Below are positions 47,141 through 56,108 of a DNA stretch of 64,000 nt, in pieces. Position 1 is the stretch's first letter, and each line of letters opens with the position of its first letter. Source of the DNA: Helicobacter sp. 13S00401-1 (GTDB lineage Bacteria > Campylobacterota > Campylobacteria > Campylobacterales > Helicobacteraceae); NCBI RefSeq assembly GCF_002272925.1, contig NZ_MLAR01000007.1, positions 27,524 through 91,523 of the forward strand, written 5' to 3'. Below the pieces are notes generated by a model. That model had not been told where the DNA came from, did not search any database, and saw only the letters and a list, made by a program, of their open reading frames with translations. The position numbers were made by a program, and so were the translations under genes.

Positions 47141-49108
47141 TTAATTAGATTCTTTATGTTTGATAGTTATGTAAAGCTCTAAAACTTCAATATCAGCAGG
47201 AGTTATGCCACTTATAAGACTTGCCTCTTTTAAGGTTTTAGGACGTGCATCTCCTAGCTTTTGTCTAGCTTCAAGCCCTAGTGAAGGTATATTGTCATAT
47301 CTAAACTCATTTGGAATCTTAAGCTTTAAAGTCTTCTCACTTCTTGCTATTAGATTTAGTTGCTTTTGTAGGTAGCTATCATATTTAGCATAGATTTGAA
47401 GTTGCTCTAAAGTGCGCTTACTTAAGCTAGCAAGGGCAGGGTGAAGCTTGCGTAATTTTTCTAAACTCATAGAATCTCGCTTCATAACTTGACCTAATAT
47501 AGTCTTATTAGCTATGCCTTCTTCTCCTAAACCCTCTAAGAAACTTAAAGTCTCCTTGCTAGGAGTTATGGTTTCATTTATAAGATAGACATTTTTCTTG
47601 TAGTCATCTTCATCTTTTTCTAACTCATCTAAGATATCCTTGCTTAAAAGCCCTAGTTTAGCACTTACGTCCTTCATCCTAAAGCAGGCATTATCTTCTC
47701 TTAAAAGCAGTCTATGTTCTGCCCTTGAAGTAAAAACGCGGTAGGGCTCATTAGTCCCCTTAGTTACAAGGTCATCTATCATAACGCCTATGTAGCCTTC
47801 ACTTCTTTCAAAGACTACTTCTTTAAGTGGGAAGGTGCTTTCTTTTAAAGAAAGGCTTGCATTAAGCCCTGCCATAAGTCCTTGTGCTGCGGCTTCTTCA
47901 TAGCCTGTAGTGCCATTAATCTGACCGGCTAGATAGAGGTTTTTAACTATCTTAGATTCTAAAGTGTGCTTTAAGTTTAGAGGCTGTGAGAAGTCATACT
48001 CTATAGCGTAGCCAAAACGCGTGATATGGGCATCTTCAAGGCCTGGCAAGGAAGCGATAATCTTTTCTTGCACATCATAAGGAAGGCTAGTGCTAAGACC
48101 GTTTATATAGTACTCTGAAGCATTTATCGTTTGGGGCTCTATAAAAAGCTGGTGGCGCTCTTTATCTCTAAAGCGGTTTATCTTATCTTCTATGCTTGGG
48201 CAGTAGCGAGGGCCTACGCCTTCTATCTGTCCGGTAAAAAGTGGGGCGCGGTGGAAGTTAGATTCTATAAGTTTGTGAGTAGTTTCATTAGTATAAGTCA
48301 CATAACAAGGAAGAGTGCTTGGAGTAAACTTAGAATCTATAATGCGTTTTTGAAGCTTACTATCTATAAAAGTTTCAAGCTCGCTTTCAACTAAACTTTT
48401 AGAATCTTTTAGTAGCCTTTCTAAGCGTAGACTAAAAAAAGGCATTTCTTTATCGCTGCAGTGAACTTCAAGGCCTTCTTTTTTTATACTACTACCTAAG
48501 ATTCTAGGACAGGTGCCAGTTTTTAAGCGAGAAAGTGGGATGCCTATGTTTTTTAAGCTTTCACTTAAGGCATTACTTGCGCTTTCACCTGCACGCCCGT
48601 TGCTTGATGTGTTTTCTCCTATGTGTATAAGACCGCTTAAAAAAGTTCCTGAAGTGATGATGATTTTTTGGGCTAGATATGTCTTTTGCAAAGAGGTTTT
48701 AACGCCATAGGCAACTTTATCTTGTACTAAAACTTCTATGACTTCACCTTGAGTTATAAAAAGATTAGGAGTTTTACAAAGGATATCTCTTGCAGTGCTT
48801 TTATAAGTATCCATGTCAATTTGTGCTCTAGTGCCCCTTACTGCTGGGCCCTTGCTAGCATTTAAGATTCTATACTGCAAGCCGCTAATATCAGTGATAA
48901 TGCCCATGAGACCACCTAGCGCATCTACTTCTTTTACAAGATGGCCTTTACCAAGTCCTCCTATGGCTGGATTGCAGCTTGCTAGGGCTATGTTATCTAT
49001 AAGCTGGGTTATTAAAAGCGTCTTAGCACCAAGTTTTGCACTTATAAAGCTAGCTTCAACTCCAGCGTGCCCGCCGCCAACTACTATTACATCATATTCA
49101 TTAGACAT
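47141..49108 (-). CDS. mnmG: tRNA uridine 5-carboxymethylaminomethyl modification enzyme MnmG (GidA)
   Basis: A 655-residue FAD protein that with MnmE modifies U34 of several tRNAs. The dinucleotide fold is [16 protein letters not shown]. Conserved cysteines and GidA motifs include [24 protein letters not shown] and [23 protein letters not shown], and the C-terminal helical domain is about 550-655. It is somewhat longer than the ~620-630 aa of typical MnmG because of inserts around 220-260 ([19 protein letters not shown]). The gene is convergent with addB. It functions on the same wobble base as MnmA (14871). Confidence 0.94.
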   Translation of the reverse strand: MSNEYDVIVVGGGHAGVEASFISAKLGAKTLLITQLIDNIALASCNPAIGGLGKGHLVKEVDALGGLMGIITDISGLQYRILNASKGPAVRGTRAQIDMDTYKSTARDILCKTPNLFITQGEVIEVLVQDKVAYGVKTSLQKTYLAQKIIITSGTFLSGLIHIGENTSSNGRAGESASNALSESLKNIGIPLSRLKTGTCPRILGSSIKKEGLEVHCSDKEMPFFSLRLERLLKDSKSLVESELETFIDSKLQKRIIDSKFTPSTLPCYVTYTNETTHKLIESNFHRAPLFTGQIEGVGPRYCPSIEDKINRFRDKERHQLFIEPQTINASEYYINGLSTSLPYDVQEKIIASLPGLEDAHITRFGYAIEYDFSQPLNLKHTLESKIVKNLYLAGQINGTTGYEEAAAQGLMAGLNASLSLKESTFPLKEVVFERSEGYIGVMIDDLVTKGTNEPYRVFTSRAEHRLLLREDNACFRMKDVSAKLGLLSKDILDELEKDEDDYKKNVYLINETITPSKETLSFLEGLGEEGIANKTILGQVMKRDSMSLEKLRKLHPALASLSKRTLEQLQIYAKYDSYLQKQLNLIARSEKTLKLKIPNEFRYDNIPSLGLEARQKLGDARPKTLKEASLISGITPADIEVLELYITIKHKESN

Positions 49109-49219
49109 TATTTACCTTCAAGTGATTAAAAACAAAGTAATAAAATTATAAATTAAGAAAGCCCAAAAGGCAAAAAGAAAAAGCGATTTAAAGAAATGGA
49201 TAATAAGGACAAGGCAAGC

Positions 49220-49262
49220 TTTTAGATTCTATGACTTATTTTCAAAGTCATAGAATCTAAAA
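49220..49262. terminator. Perfect 18-bp hairpin downstream of glnA
   Basis: The arms TTTTAGATTCTATGACTT (49220-49237) and AAGTCATAGAATCTAAAA (49245-49262) are perfectly complementary with a 7-nt loop. It sits 7 bp past the glnA stop. There is no strong U-tract beyond the stem. Each arm contains the over-represented heptamer AGATTCT/AGAATCT. Confidence 0.7.
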
Positions 49263-49269
49263 TTTTAAA

Positions 49270-50706
49270 TTAGCAACTATAAGTGCTTATAAACTCAAAA
49301 GGATGAGGCCTTGCTTCCCAAGGCCAGATTTCAGATTCAAACTTATAGTCTTTATAGCTTTGTATAAACTCTTCAGTAAAAACATCTCCTAGCTTTAAAA
49401 AGTCCCTATCAGCAAGCATCTCTTCCATAGCGCTTCTTAAAGTGTGAGGGAGTTGTTTTATCCCTTTTTCTCTTATCTCATCTAGGCTTAGTTCAAAAAG
49501 ATTTATATCCATAGGTTTGCCTGGGTCTATCTTATTAAGTATCCCATCAAGTCCTGCCATTAGCAAGCTAGAAAAGGCAAGGTAAGGGTTACTTGAACTA
49601 TCTGGGAATCTAAACTCCATGCGTTTTGCTTTCTCACCTTGATTATAAGGAATCCTTACGCTTGCACTTCTGTTTTGTGCTGAGTAAGTTAGTATGCTAG
49701 GGGCTTCAAAGCCTGGAATCAAACGTTTAAAAGAGTTAGTAGAAGCGTTAGTAAAAGCAGCCAAACTTCTAGCGTGTTTTAAAACTCCACCTAAATAATG
49801 TAAGGCCATATCGCTTAAGCCTTGATATTTATCTCCTGCAAAAATATTTTTACCATCTTTCCATATGCTAGTGTGTACGTGCATACCGCTTCCATTATCC
49901 CCATAAAGAGGCTTAGGCATGAAGGTTGCAGTTTTGCCATTTAGATGGGCTACCATTTTTACTACATACTTTAGTTTTTGCACGTTATCAGCAGCTTCTA
50001 TTAGATTGCCAAACTTAACACCTATCTCGCACTGTGCTTGACCTACTTCGTGGTGATGTATAAAAGTTTCTAGTCCTACTTGGTTAAGTACTTTTACCAT
50101 CTCAGCTCTAATATCTACCATAGAATCTATAGGGGCAGTTGCAAAGTAACCTCCTTTAGTTCCAGGTCTATGGCCTATGTTTTGAGCACCATTTATACTT
50201 TTATCCCTGCTCCACTCACCTTCTTCTGTATCTATCTCATAGTACTGGCAGTTTATAGAATCTCTAATCTTTATATCATCAAAGACAAAGAACTCGTTTT
50301 CAGCACCAAAATATGCCACATCACCTATGCCTGCTTCTGCTAGATGGGCTACTGCTTTTTTAGCTATGCTTCTAGGGCACTTTTCATAAGGCTGATTTTT
50401 ATAAATATCCCATATATCACAAAAGACTACAACTGTAGAATCCGCAGTAAAAGGATCCATAAAATATCTTACTGGATCAGGTATAAGTATCATGTCTGAT
50501 TTATTTATAGGCTGCCAAGCTGGAAGGCTTGAAGCATCAAAAGGAAGTCCATTAAAACTATCTTCATCAATAGCACTCATAGAAAAGCTAGCACTATGCC
50601 ATGCACCTTTAACATCTGTGTAACGGAAGTCTACAAACTCAACTTCATTAGTCTTACAAAACTCAAAAAAATCCCTTACTAGCAAGTCTTTCTCGTCTTT
50701 TTTCAT
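49270..50706 (-). CDS. glnA: Glutamine synthetase type I
   Basis: A 478-residue enzyme that makes glutamine from glutamate and ammonia. The beta-grasp domain has [17 protein letters not shown]. The metal/ATP region shows [48 protein letters not shown] and [10 protein letters not shown]. At the position of the adenylylated Tyr of enterobacterial GlnA this protein has Phe404 (in [11 protein letters not shown]), so GlnE-type regulation is not possible. The same change is known in H. pylori from memory. The ATG at 50706 is chosen because AAGGAG precedes it; the open frame runs 34 codons further without homology. A -10-like TATACT lies at 50748-50753 on the same strand. Confidence 0.96.
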   Translation of the reverse strand: MKKDEKDLLVRDFFEFCKTNEVEFVDFRYTDVKGAWHSASFSMSAIDEDSFNGLPFDASSLPAWQPINKSDMILIPDPVRYFMDPFTADSTVVVFCDIWDIYKNQPYEKCPRSIAKKAVAHLAEAGIGDVAYFGAENEFFVFDDIKIRDSINCQYYEIDTEEGEWSRDKSINGAQNIGHRPGTKGGYFATAPIDSMVDIRAEMVKVLNQVGLETFIHHHEVGQAQCEIGVKFGNLIEAADNVQKLKYVVKMVAHLNGKTATFMPKPLYGDNGSGMHVHTSIWKDGKNIFAGDKYQGLSDMALHYLGGVLKHARSLAAFTNASTNSFKRLIPGFEAPSILTYSAQNRSASVRIPYNQGEKAKRMEFRFPDSSSNPYLAFSSLLMAGLDGILNKIDPGKPMDINLFELSLDEIREKGIKQLPHTLRSAMEEMLADRDFLKLGDVFTEEFIQSYKDYKFESEIWPWEARPHPFEFISTYSC

Positions 50707-51013
50707 TGTGTCTCCTTTTAGGCTGCAATTATGTATAAATAAGGGTAAGTATAGCAAATGGATATATTTTATTGGATTCCATAAGGTGCTTTTTACTTTT
50801 ATATACACTTAATTTTTAAAACGTCACTATTATATGTGGAAAATGTTTATTTTTTAAAGAAGATTTAAGATACTTTGTAACAAAATCACTACAGCGGAGT
50901 GAAAACTTTAAGAGTGTAGGTTTTGTTACTAATTTTGAAACTTTATATGTGTATATTGAAACCTATAATTTTAAGCGTAAGCTTTGCATCTCTCACATAG
51001 ACTAGGAGACTTA
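50707..51013. promoter_or_regulatory. Divergent promoter region of glnA and sucC with an imperfect inverted repeat
   Basis: This 307-bp stretch has no gene. For sucC a -10 TATAAT is at 50964-50969; for glnA a reverse-strand TATACT is at 50748-50753. An imperfect inverted repeat lies upstream of the sucC promoter: GTAACAAAA-TCA-CTACA (50877-50893) against TGTAG-G-TTTTGTTAC (50915-50929). Being outside both predicted transcripts' starts, it may be a binding site for a regulator rather than an RNA structure. Confidence 0.45.
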
Positions 51014-52183
51014 ATGAATATACACGAGTACCAAGGTAAGATAATTTTAAAAAAATACGGCGTAGAGGTCCCAAGTGGAGAAGTCGCTTTTACTGTTGAT
51101 GAAGCTAAAGAAGCAGCCAGAAGATTAGGTGGAAACTTATGGGTTGTTAAAGCTCAAATCCATGCTGGTGGTAGAGGCAAAGCAGGTGGAGTAAAGATAG
51201 CTAAGTCAGTAGAAGAAGTGGGTACTTTAGCTCATGACTTGCTAGGAAAGACTTTAGTTACTCACCAAACAGGTCCAGATGGTAAAAAGATAGGAAAACT
51301 ATATATAGAAGAAGGTCTTCCTATGCAAAATGCAAAAGAATTCTATATAGCCATAGTATTAGATAGAACTTTAGAGATGCCTATCTTTATAGCCAGCACT
51401 GAAGGCGGTATGGAGATAGAAGAAGTTGCAGAAAAAAATCCAGAAAAAATAATAAAAGTGCCAGTTGATCCAACCATAGGCTTTAGAAGTTTTCACGCAT
51501 TAGAGCTTGCTTTGGGCCTTGGCATAGCAAAAGAACATCAAGGACATTTTGCAGCTTTTGCTAAAGGTTTATATGATGTTTTCTTAGGTGAGGATGCAGA
51601 ACAAGTAGAGATTAACCCTATGGTCTTTACTGATGATCATAGATTTGTGGCACTAGATGCAAAACTAGGCTTTGATAATAACGCCCTTTATAGACATAAA
51701 GATATATTAGAGATGAGAGACTTGAGCGAAGAAGAACCAAGCGAAGTTGAAGCTGGTCACTATGGCTTAAGTTATGTAAAACTTGATGGAAACGTAGGCT
51801 GCATGGTTAATGGAGCTGGCCTTGCTATGGCTACTATGGATATCATTAAGTATGAAGGTGGACAGCCAGCTAACTTTTTAGATGTGGGTGGCGGCGCTAG
51901 TCCAGAAACAGTTGCAAAAGGTTTTGAGATTATCTTAGGTGATAAAAATGTAAAAGCTATCTTTGTAAATATCTTTGGTGGGATAGTAAGATGCGATAGA
52001 GTAGCTAATGGAATCTTAGAAGCAACAAAACTTACAAAAGTAGAAGTTCCTATAGTTGTAAGGTTAGATGGTACCAATGCTAAAGAAGCTGCTGAGATTT
52101 TAGCTAAGGCTAATATAAAGAATCTAATCGTGGCTAGTGACTTAAAAGATGGTGCTAGAAAAGCAATAAATGCAATAAAATAG
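51014..52183 (+). CDS. sucC: Succinyl-CoA synthetase subunit beta
   Basis: A 389-residue ADP-forming subunit with an ATP-grasp domain (IHEYQGKIILKKYGVEVPSG, VKAQIHAGGRGKAGGVK, QVEINPMVFT) and a C-terminal ligase domain (GNVGCMVNGAGLAMATMDII, VNIFGGIVRCDRVANGI). It makes ATP from succinyl-CoA in the TCA cycle. The ATG at 51014 is preceded by TAGGAG; the frame is open ten codons further but without family similarity. H. pylori lacks sucCD, so this arrangement is closer to Campylobacter. Confidence 0.97.
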   Translation: MNIHEYQGKIILKKYGVEVPSGEVAFTVDEAKEAARRLGGNLWVVKAQIHAGGRGKAGGVKIAKSVEEVGTLAHDLLGKTLVTHQTGPDGKKIGKLYIEEGLPMQNAKEFYIAIVLDRTLEMPIFIASTEGGMEIEEVAEKNPEKIIKVPVDPTIGFRSFHALELALGLGIAKEHQGHFAAFAKGLYDVFLGEDAEQVEINPMVFTDDHRFVALDAKLGFDNNALYRHKDILEMRDLSEEEPSEVEAGHYGLSYVKLDGNVGCMVNGAGLAMATMDIIKYEGGQPANFLDVGGGASPETVAKGFEIILGDKNVKAIFVNIFGGIVRCDRVANGILEATKLTKVEVPIVVRLDGTNAKEAAEILAKANIKNLIVASDLKDGARKAINAIK

Positions 52184-52201
52184 AATCTAAAAAGGCAATT
52201 G

Positions 52202-53077
52202 ATGAGCATATTAGTAAATAAAAATACAAAAGTTATAGTACAGGGGTTTACAGGAAAAGAAGGTAGTTTTCATAGTGAGCAGTGTCTTGCTTATGGAACT
52301 AATATAGTAGGTGGTGTTACTCCAAACAAAGGAGGAAGTATCCACCTAAATAAACCAGTTTTTAACACTGTAAAAGAAGCAGTTGATAAGACTGGCGCAA
52401 CAGTTAGTATGATATTTGTCCCACCAGCCTTTGTTGCTGATGCTATTATGGAAGCTGCAAATGGTGGGATTAAACTTGCAGTTGTTATAACTGAAGGTGC
52501 TCCAGTGAGAGACATCATGTTTGCAAAAATGTACGCTAAAAAGCAAGGTATGGATATGCTTGGGCCAAATTGCCCAGGGATTATTACTAGTGAAGAGTGC
52601 AAGATAGGAATCATGCCAGGCTTTATATTTAAAAAAGGTCCTAAGAACATAGGTCTTATATCAAAGTCAGGGACACTAACTTATGAAAGTGCTAATCAGT
52701 TAGTAACTAGTGGTCTAGGTATATCTACAGCTGTGGGTATAGGTGGAGATCCTATAATTGGCCTAAGTTATAAACAACTACTTCCTTTATTTGAACAAGA
52801 TCCTGAAACTAAAGCCATGGTTATGATAGGTGAGATAGGTGGAAGTCTAGAGATAGAAGCTGCTGAGTTTATAAAAGCAAATATTAAAAAGCCAGTTGTA
52901 GCTTTCATAGCTGGAGCTACTGCCCCAAAAGGTAAGAGGATGGGGCATGCTGGCGCTATAGTAAGTGGCGGTAAAGGAACAGCTAAAGAGAAGATAGAAG
53001 CCCTAAGAAGTGCAGGAGTGCATGTTGCAGAAAGTCCTGCAGAGATAGGTGCAAAAATGTTAGAGATTTTAAAGTAA
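52202..53077 (+). CDS. sucD: Succinyl-CoA synthetase subunit alpha
   Basis: A 291-residue CoA-binding subunit. The N-terminal Rossmann domain has [19 protein letters not shown], and the phosphohistidine is in [19 protein letters not shown]. Together with SucC it forms the alpha-beta enzyme. The ATG at 52202 is preferred over the TTG one codon upstream because AAAAGG is at the right spacing for it. It follows sucC after 18 bp and precedes oorD after 29 bp. Confidence 0.97.
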   Translation: MSILVNKNTKVIVQGFTGKEGSFHSEQCLAYGTNIVGGVTPNKGGSIHLNKPVFNTVKEAVDKTGATVSMIFVPPAFVADAIMEAANGGIKLAVVITEGAPVRDIMFAKMYAKKQGMDMLGPNCPGIITSEECKIGIMPGFIFKKGPKNIGLISKSGTLTYESANQLVTSGLGISTAVGIGGDPIIGLSYKQLLPLFEQDPETKAMVMIGEIGGSLEIEAAEFIKANIKKPVVAFIAGATAPKGKRMGHAGAIVSGGKGTAKEKIEALRSAGVHVAESPAEIGAKMLEILK

Positions 53078-53106
53078 CCAAAAACCCAAAATTTAAAGGA
53101 TAGACT

Positions 53107-53418
53107 ATGTCTGCGACAATTCCAGAAAACACTCCCGTATGGGTCAATGAGGCAAGATGTAAAGCTTGTGATATATGCGTATCAAGATGCCCAGCGGGTG
53201 TGCTTGCTATGGTGCTAGATCCACATAAAGTATTAGACAAGATAGTAAAGGTTATACATCCAGAAAGCTGCATAGGCTGCATGGAGTGCGAGTTGCACTG
53301 CCCTGATTTTGCTATATCAGTAGCAGATAGAAAGCAATTTAAGTTTGCCAAAACTAGCAAGGAAGCTCAAGAAAGAGCAGAGCGAATTAAGGCAAATCAC
53401 TTTATGAAACTAAATTAA
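53107..53418 (+). CDS. oorD: 2-oxoglutarate:acceptor oxidoreductase delta (ferredoxin) subunit
   Basis: A 103-residue ferredoxin-like subunit with two [4Fe-4S] motifs: C-x2-C-x2-C-x3-CP in CKACDICVSRCPAG, and CIGCMECELHCPDF. It passes electrons from the OorABC core to an external acceptor. First gene of oorDABC. AAAGGA precedes the ATG. Confidence 0.95.
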   Translation: MSATIPENTPVWVNEARCKACDICVSRCPAGVLAMVLDPHKVLDKIVKVIHPESCIGCMECELHCPDFAISVADRKQFKFAKTSKEAQERAERIKANHFMKLN

Positions 53419-53437
53419 TATATTTATAGGAAGACTA

Positions 53438-54571
53438 ATGCGAGAAATAATTTCAGGTGGAAATGAACTAGTAGCTATGGGCGCGATTGATGCGGGTTGT
53501 ATGTTTTATGGGGGATATCCTATAACACCATCTTCAGATATCATGCATGAGATGAGTGTTATGCTACCAGGTCGTGGTGGCACTTTTATACAGATGGAAG
53601 ATGAGATAAGTGGTATCGCATCTTCTTTAGGTGCATCTATGAGTGGAGTTAAGGCTATGACTGGAAGCTCTGGTCCTGGTATCTCACTTAAAGCTGAACA
53701 AATTGGCCTAGGATACATGGCAGAAGTTCCTTTGGTTATAGCAAATGTTATGCGTTTAGGTCCATCAACTGGTATGCCTACTAGAGTAGGGCAAAGTGAT
53801 GTGAGCTTTTCTAAGCATCCAACTCATGGTGACTATAAGTCTATAGCTGTAGCACCTGGCACTTTAGAAGAAACTTACACAGAAACAGTTAGGGCTTTTA
53901 ACTTAGCTGAGCGTTTTATGCAACCTGTGTTTTTACTTATGGATGAAACTATAGGGCATATGTATGGAAAGGCTATGATTCCTGACTTAGAAGATATACA
54001 AAAAACTATAATTACTAGGAAAAAATTTGATGGAGATCCAAAAGACTATAAGCCTTATGGAGTAAAGATAGATGAACCAGCAGTTTTAAATCCTTTCTTT
54101 ACAGGATATAAAAACCATATAACTGGGCTTCACCATGGCCCTATAGGATTCCCAACTGAAGATGCTAAAGAAGGTGAGTTCTTAATAGATAGGCTTTTTA
54201 CTAAAGTAGAAGCTCATATGGATGAGATCTCTAAAAACGAAGAGCTTAATCTAGAAGGTGCAGATATAGCAATAATTGCTTATGGATCCGCAAGCCTAGC
54301 TGTCAAAGAAGCCTTTAGAGAGATGGAAGAAAAAGGTGGTATAGGTAAAAAAGTTGGACTTTTTAGACCTATAACTCTTTGGCCAAGCCCAGAAAAAGAA
54401 TTAGCAAGGCTTGGTAAAAACTTCAAAAAAGTATTGATGATAGAGCTTAATAAGGGTCAGTATCTTGAAGAAGTAGAGCGCATTTTAGAAAGAAAAGTTG
54501 AGTTTATGGGGCGTGCGAACGGTAGAACTATATCGCCTTTAGAAATAATAGAAAAATTAAAGTCTATGTAA
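53438..54571 (+). CDS. oorA: 2-oxoglutarate:acceptor oxidoreductase subunit alpha
   Basis: A 377-residue subunit with the pyruvate:ferredoxin oxidoreductase-type domain I (ISGGNELVAMGAIDAGCMFYGG region, YPITPSSDIMHEMS, TGSSGPGISLKAEQIGLGYM) and domain II near the C-terminus (ADIAIIAYGSASLAVKEAF). It contributes to CoA and substrate binding in oxidative decarboxylation of 2-oxoglutarate to succinyl-CoA. It lies 19 bp after oorD. Confidence 0.96.
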   Translation: MREIISGGNELVAMGAIDAGCMFYGGYPITPSSDIMHEMSVMLPGRGGTFIQMEDEISGIASSLGASMSGVKAMTGSSGPGISLKAEQIGLGYMAEVPLVIANVMRLGPSTGMPTRVGQSDVSFSKHPTHGDYKSIAVAPGTLEETYTETVRAFNLAERFMQPVFLLMDETIGHMYGKAMIPDLEDIQKTIITRKKFDGDPKDYKPYGVKIDEPAVLNPFFTGYKNHITGLHHGPIGFPTEDAKEGEFLIDRLFTKVEAHMDEISKNEELNLEGADIAIIAYGSASLAVKEAFREMEEKGGIGKKVGLFRPITLWPSPEKELARLGKNFKKVLMIELNKGQYLEEVERILERKVEFMGRANGRTISPLEIIEKLKSM

Positions 54572-54582
54572 AGGAAGATTCT

Positions 54583-55410
54583 ATGGCGTTTAATTATGAT
54601 AAATATTTAAGAACAGAAAAGTTACCAACTTTATGGTGTTGGGGTTGTGGCGATGGAGTTATACTAAAGTCCATCATTAGAGCAATAGATGCAGTTGGCT
54701 GGGATATGAAAGATGTATGCGTAGTTAGTGGTATAGGTTGTAGTGGAAGGATGAGTTCTTATGTTAACTGCAACACAGTTCACACAACTCACGGACGTGC
54801 CCTTGCTTATGCAACTGGTATAAAGCTTGCTCATCCAGATAAGCATGTAATCGTTGTTGGAGGTGATGGTGATACTTTAGCTATAGGTGGAAACCATACT
54901 ATACATGCTTGCAGAAGAAACATAGACTTAAATCATATCTTGGTTAATAACTTTATCTATGGTCTTACTAACTCTCAAACTTCACCAACTACACCTAAAG
55001 GGTTTTGGACAGTTACTGCACAAACTGGTAATATAGACAATGACTTTGATCCATGTAAACTTGCAGAGGCAGCTGGAGCTACTTTTGTTGCAAGAGAGAG
55101 TGTACTAGATCCAAAAAAATTAGAAAAGATCTTTGTAGATGGTTTTAAACATAAAGGCTTTAGCTTTTTTGATGTTAACTCCAACTGCCATGTAAACTTA
55201 GGTAGAAAAAATAAGATGGTAGAAGCTACAGACATGCTTAAGTGGATAGATTCTAGGCTGCTTCCTAAGGCTAAGTTTGATGCACTAAGCGATGAAGAAA
55301 AAGTTGGAAAATTTCCAACTGGTATATTAAAAAATGATGATAGTATTGAAGAGTACTGTGCAGCCTATGAAGGTGTAAGACAAAAAGTTATGGCCAAGGG
55401 AGGTCACTAA
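54583..55410 (+). CDS. oorB: 2-oxoglutarate:acceptor oxidoreductase subunit beta
   Basis: A 275-residue thiamine-pyrophosphate-binding subunit. The TPP motif is VVGGDGDTLAIGGNHTIHACRRNIDLNHILVNN (G-D-G near residue 93). A Cys pair in LWCWGCGDG and the later SGIGCSGR belong to the cluster-binding residues. It shares its last base with the start of oorC, so translation is coupled. Confidence 0.96.
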   Translation: MAFNYDKYLRTEKLPTLWCWGCGDGVILKSIIRAIDAVGWDMKDVCVVSGIGCSGRMSSYVNCNTVHTTHGRALAYATGIKLAHPDKHVIVVGGDGDTLAIGGNHTIHACRRNIDLNHILVNNFIYGLTNSQTSPTTPKGFWTVTAQTGNIDNDFDPCKLAEAAGATFVARESVLDPKKLEKIFVDGFKHKGFSFFDVNSNCHVNLGRKNKMVEATDMLKWIDSRLLPKAKFDALSDEEKVGKFPTGILKNDDSIEEYCAAYEGVRQKVMAKGGH

Positions 55411-55961
55411 TGGATCAGCTAAGATTTACAGGTGTCGGTGGACAAGGGGTACTTTTAGCAGGTGAGATTCTGGCTGAAGCTAAGATTAGAGATGGTGGAT
55501 ATGGGCTTAAAGCCTCTACTTATACTAGTCAAGTTAGAGGCGGGCCAACAAAGGTTGATATACTTTTAGATAACGAAGAGATACTTTATCCTTATGCTAT
55601 AGATGGTGAGATAGAGTTTATGCTTTCAGTTGCACAGTCAAGCTATGACATCTTTAAGGGTGGAGTTATGGATAAAGGCATAATAATAATAGAGCCTAAC
55701 CTTATAACTCCAAGTGAAGAAGATAAAAAACGTTTCAAAATCTATGAAATTCCTATCATCACTATAGCTAAAGAAGAAGTAGGTAATGTTGTAACTCAGT
55801 CAGTCGTAGCCCTAGCTATAACTGTTACTATGACTAAGTGTGTAGATAAAAATATAGTTATAGAAACTATGCTTAGTAAAGTGCCTGCAAAAGTTGCAGA
55901 TGTAAATAAAAAAGCTTATGAGATAGGTGAAAAGTACGCTTTAAAAGCGTTAGGCGCTTAA
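55410..55961 (+). CDS. oorC: 2-oxoglutarate:acceptor oxidoreductase subunit gamma
   Basis: A 183-residue subunit of the pyruvate/ketoisovalerate oxidoreductase gamma type: FTGVGGQGVLLAGEILAEA, STYTSQVRGGPTKVDILLD and a C-terminal helix AYEIGEKYALKALGA. It completes OorDABC, the oxygen-sensitive enzyme that replaces 2-oxoglutarate dehydrogenase. AGGAGG-like sequence (AAGGGAGG) precedes the ATG. Confidence 0.95.
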   Translation: MDQLRFTGVGGQGVLLAGEILAEAKIRDGGYGLKASTYTSQVRGGPTKVDILLDNEEILYPYAIDGEIEFMLSVAQSSYDIFKGGVMDKGIIIIEPNLITPSEEDKKRFKIYEIPIITIAKEEVGNVVTQSVVALAITVTMTKCVDKNIVIETMLSKVPAKVADVNKKAYEIGEKYALKALGA

Positions 55962-56028
55962 GATAGTCTTAGACTTTTAATAAAACTTGACATTTATATA
56001 AGCATATTTATCACAAACAAGTACAATT

Positions 56029-56062
56029 AGGCCCATTGAGAGACACTTAAATCAAAGGGCCT
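56029..56062 (+). promoter_or_regulatory. First leader hairpin upstream of the autotransporter gene
   Basis: AGGCCCATTGA (56029-56039) pairs with TCAAAGGGCCT (56052-56062) with one mismatch and a 12-nt loop. There is no U-tract, so it is not an obvious oorC terminator. A -10-like TACAAT is at 56022-56027, which would make it part of the leader only if transcription starts further upstream or at its 5' edge. Confidence 0.55.
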
Positions 56063-56065
56063 TAT

Positions 56066-56108
56066 ATCTAGATCTTTTTGAGTTTAAGTAGCCTAAAAGG
56101 ATCTAGAT
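56066..56108 (+). promoter_or_regulatory. Start-site-sequestering hairpin of the autotransporter mRNA
   Basis: ATCTAGATCTTTTT (56066-56079) pairs with AAAAGGATCTAGAT (56095-56108) over 14 bp with a single G-U; the loop is 15 nt. The 3' arm contains the Shine-Dalgarno AAGGA (56097-56101) and the first two bases of the ATG at 56107. Translation would need this stem to open, as in RNA thermometers or leader switches. Confidence 0.65.

Noticed and set aside
49270..50808. 512-residue form of GlnA
   Set aside because: The N-terminal 34 residues look like translated promoter DNA; the ATG at 50706 has AAGGAG and matches family length.
50984..52183. 399-residue form of SucC
   Set aside because: The conserved start NIHEYQGK follows the ATG at 51014, which has TAGGAG upstream.
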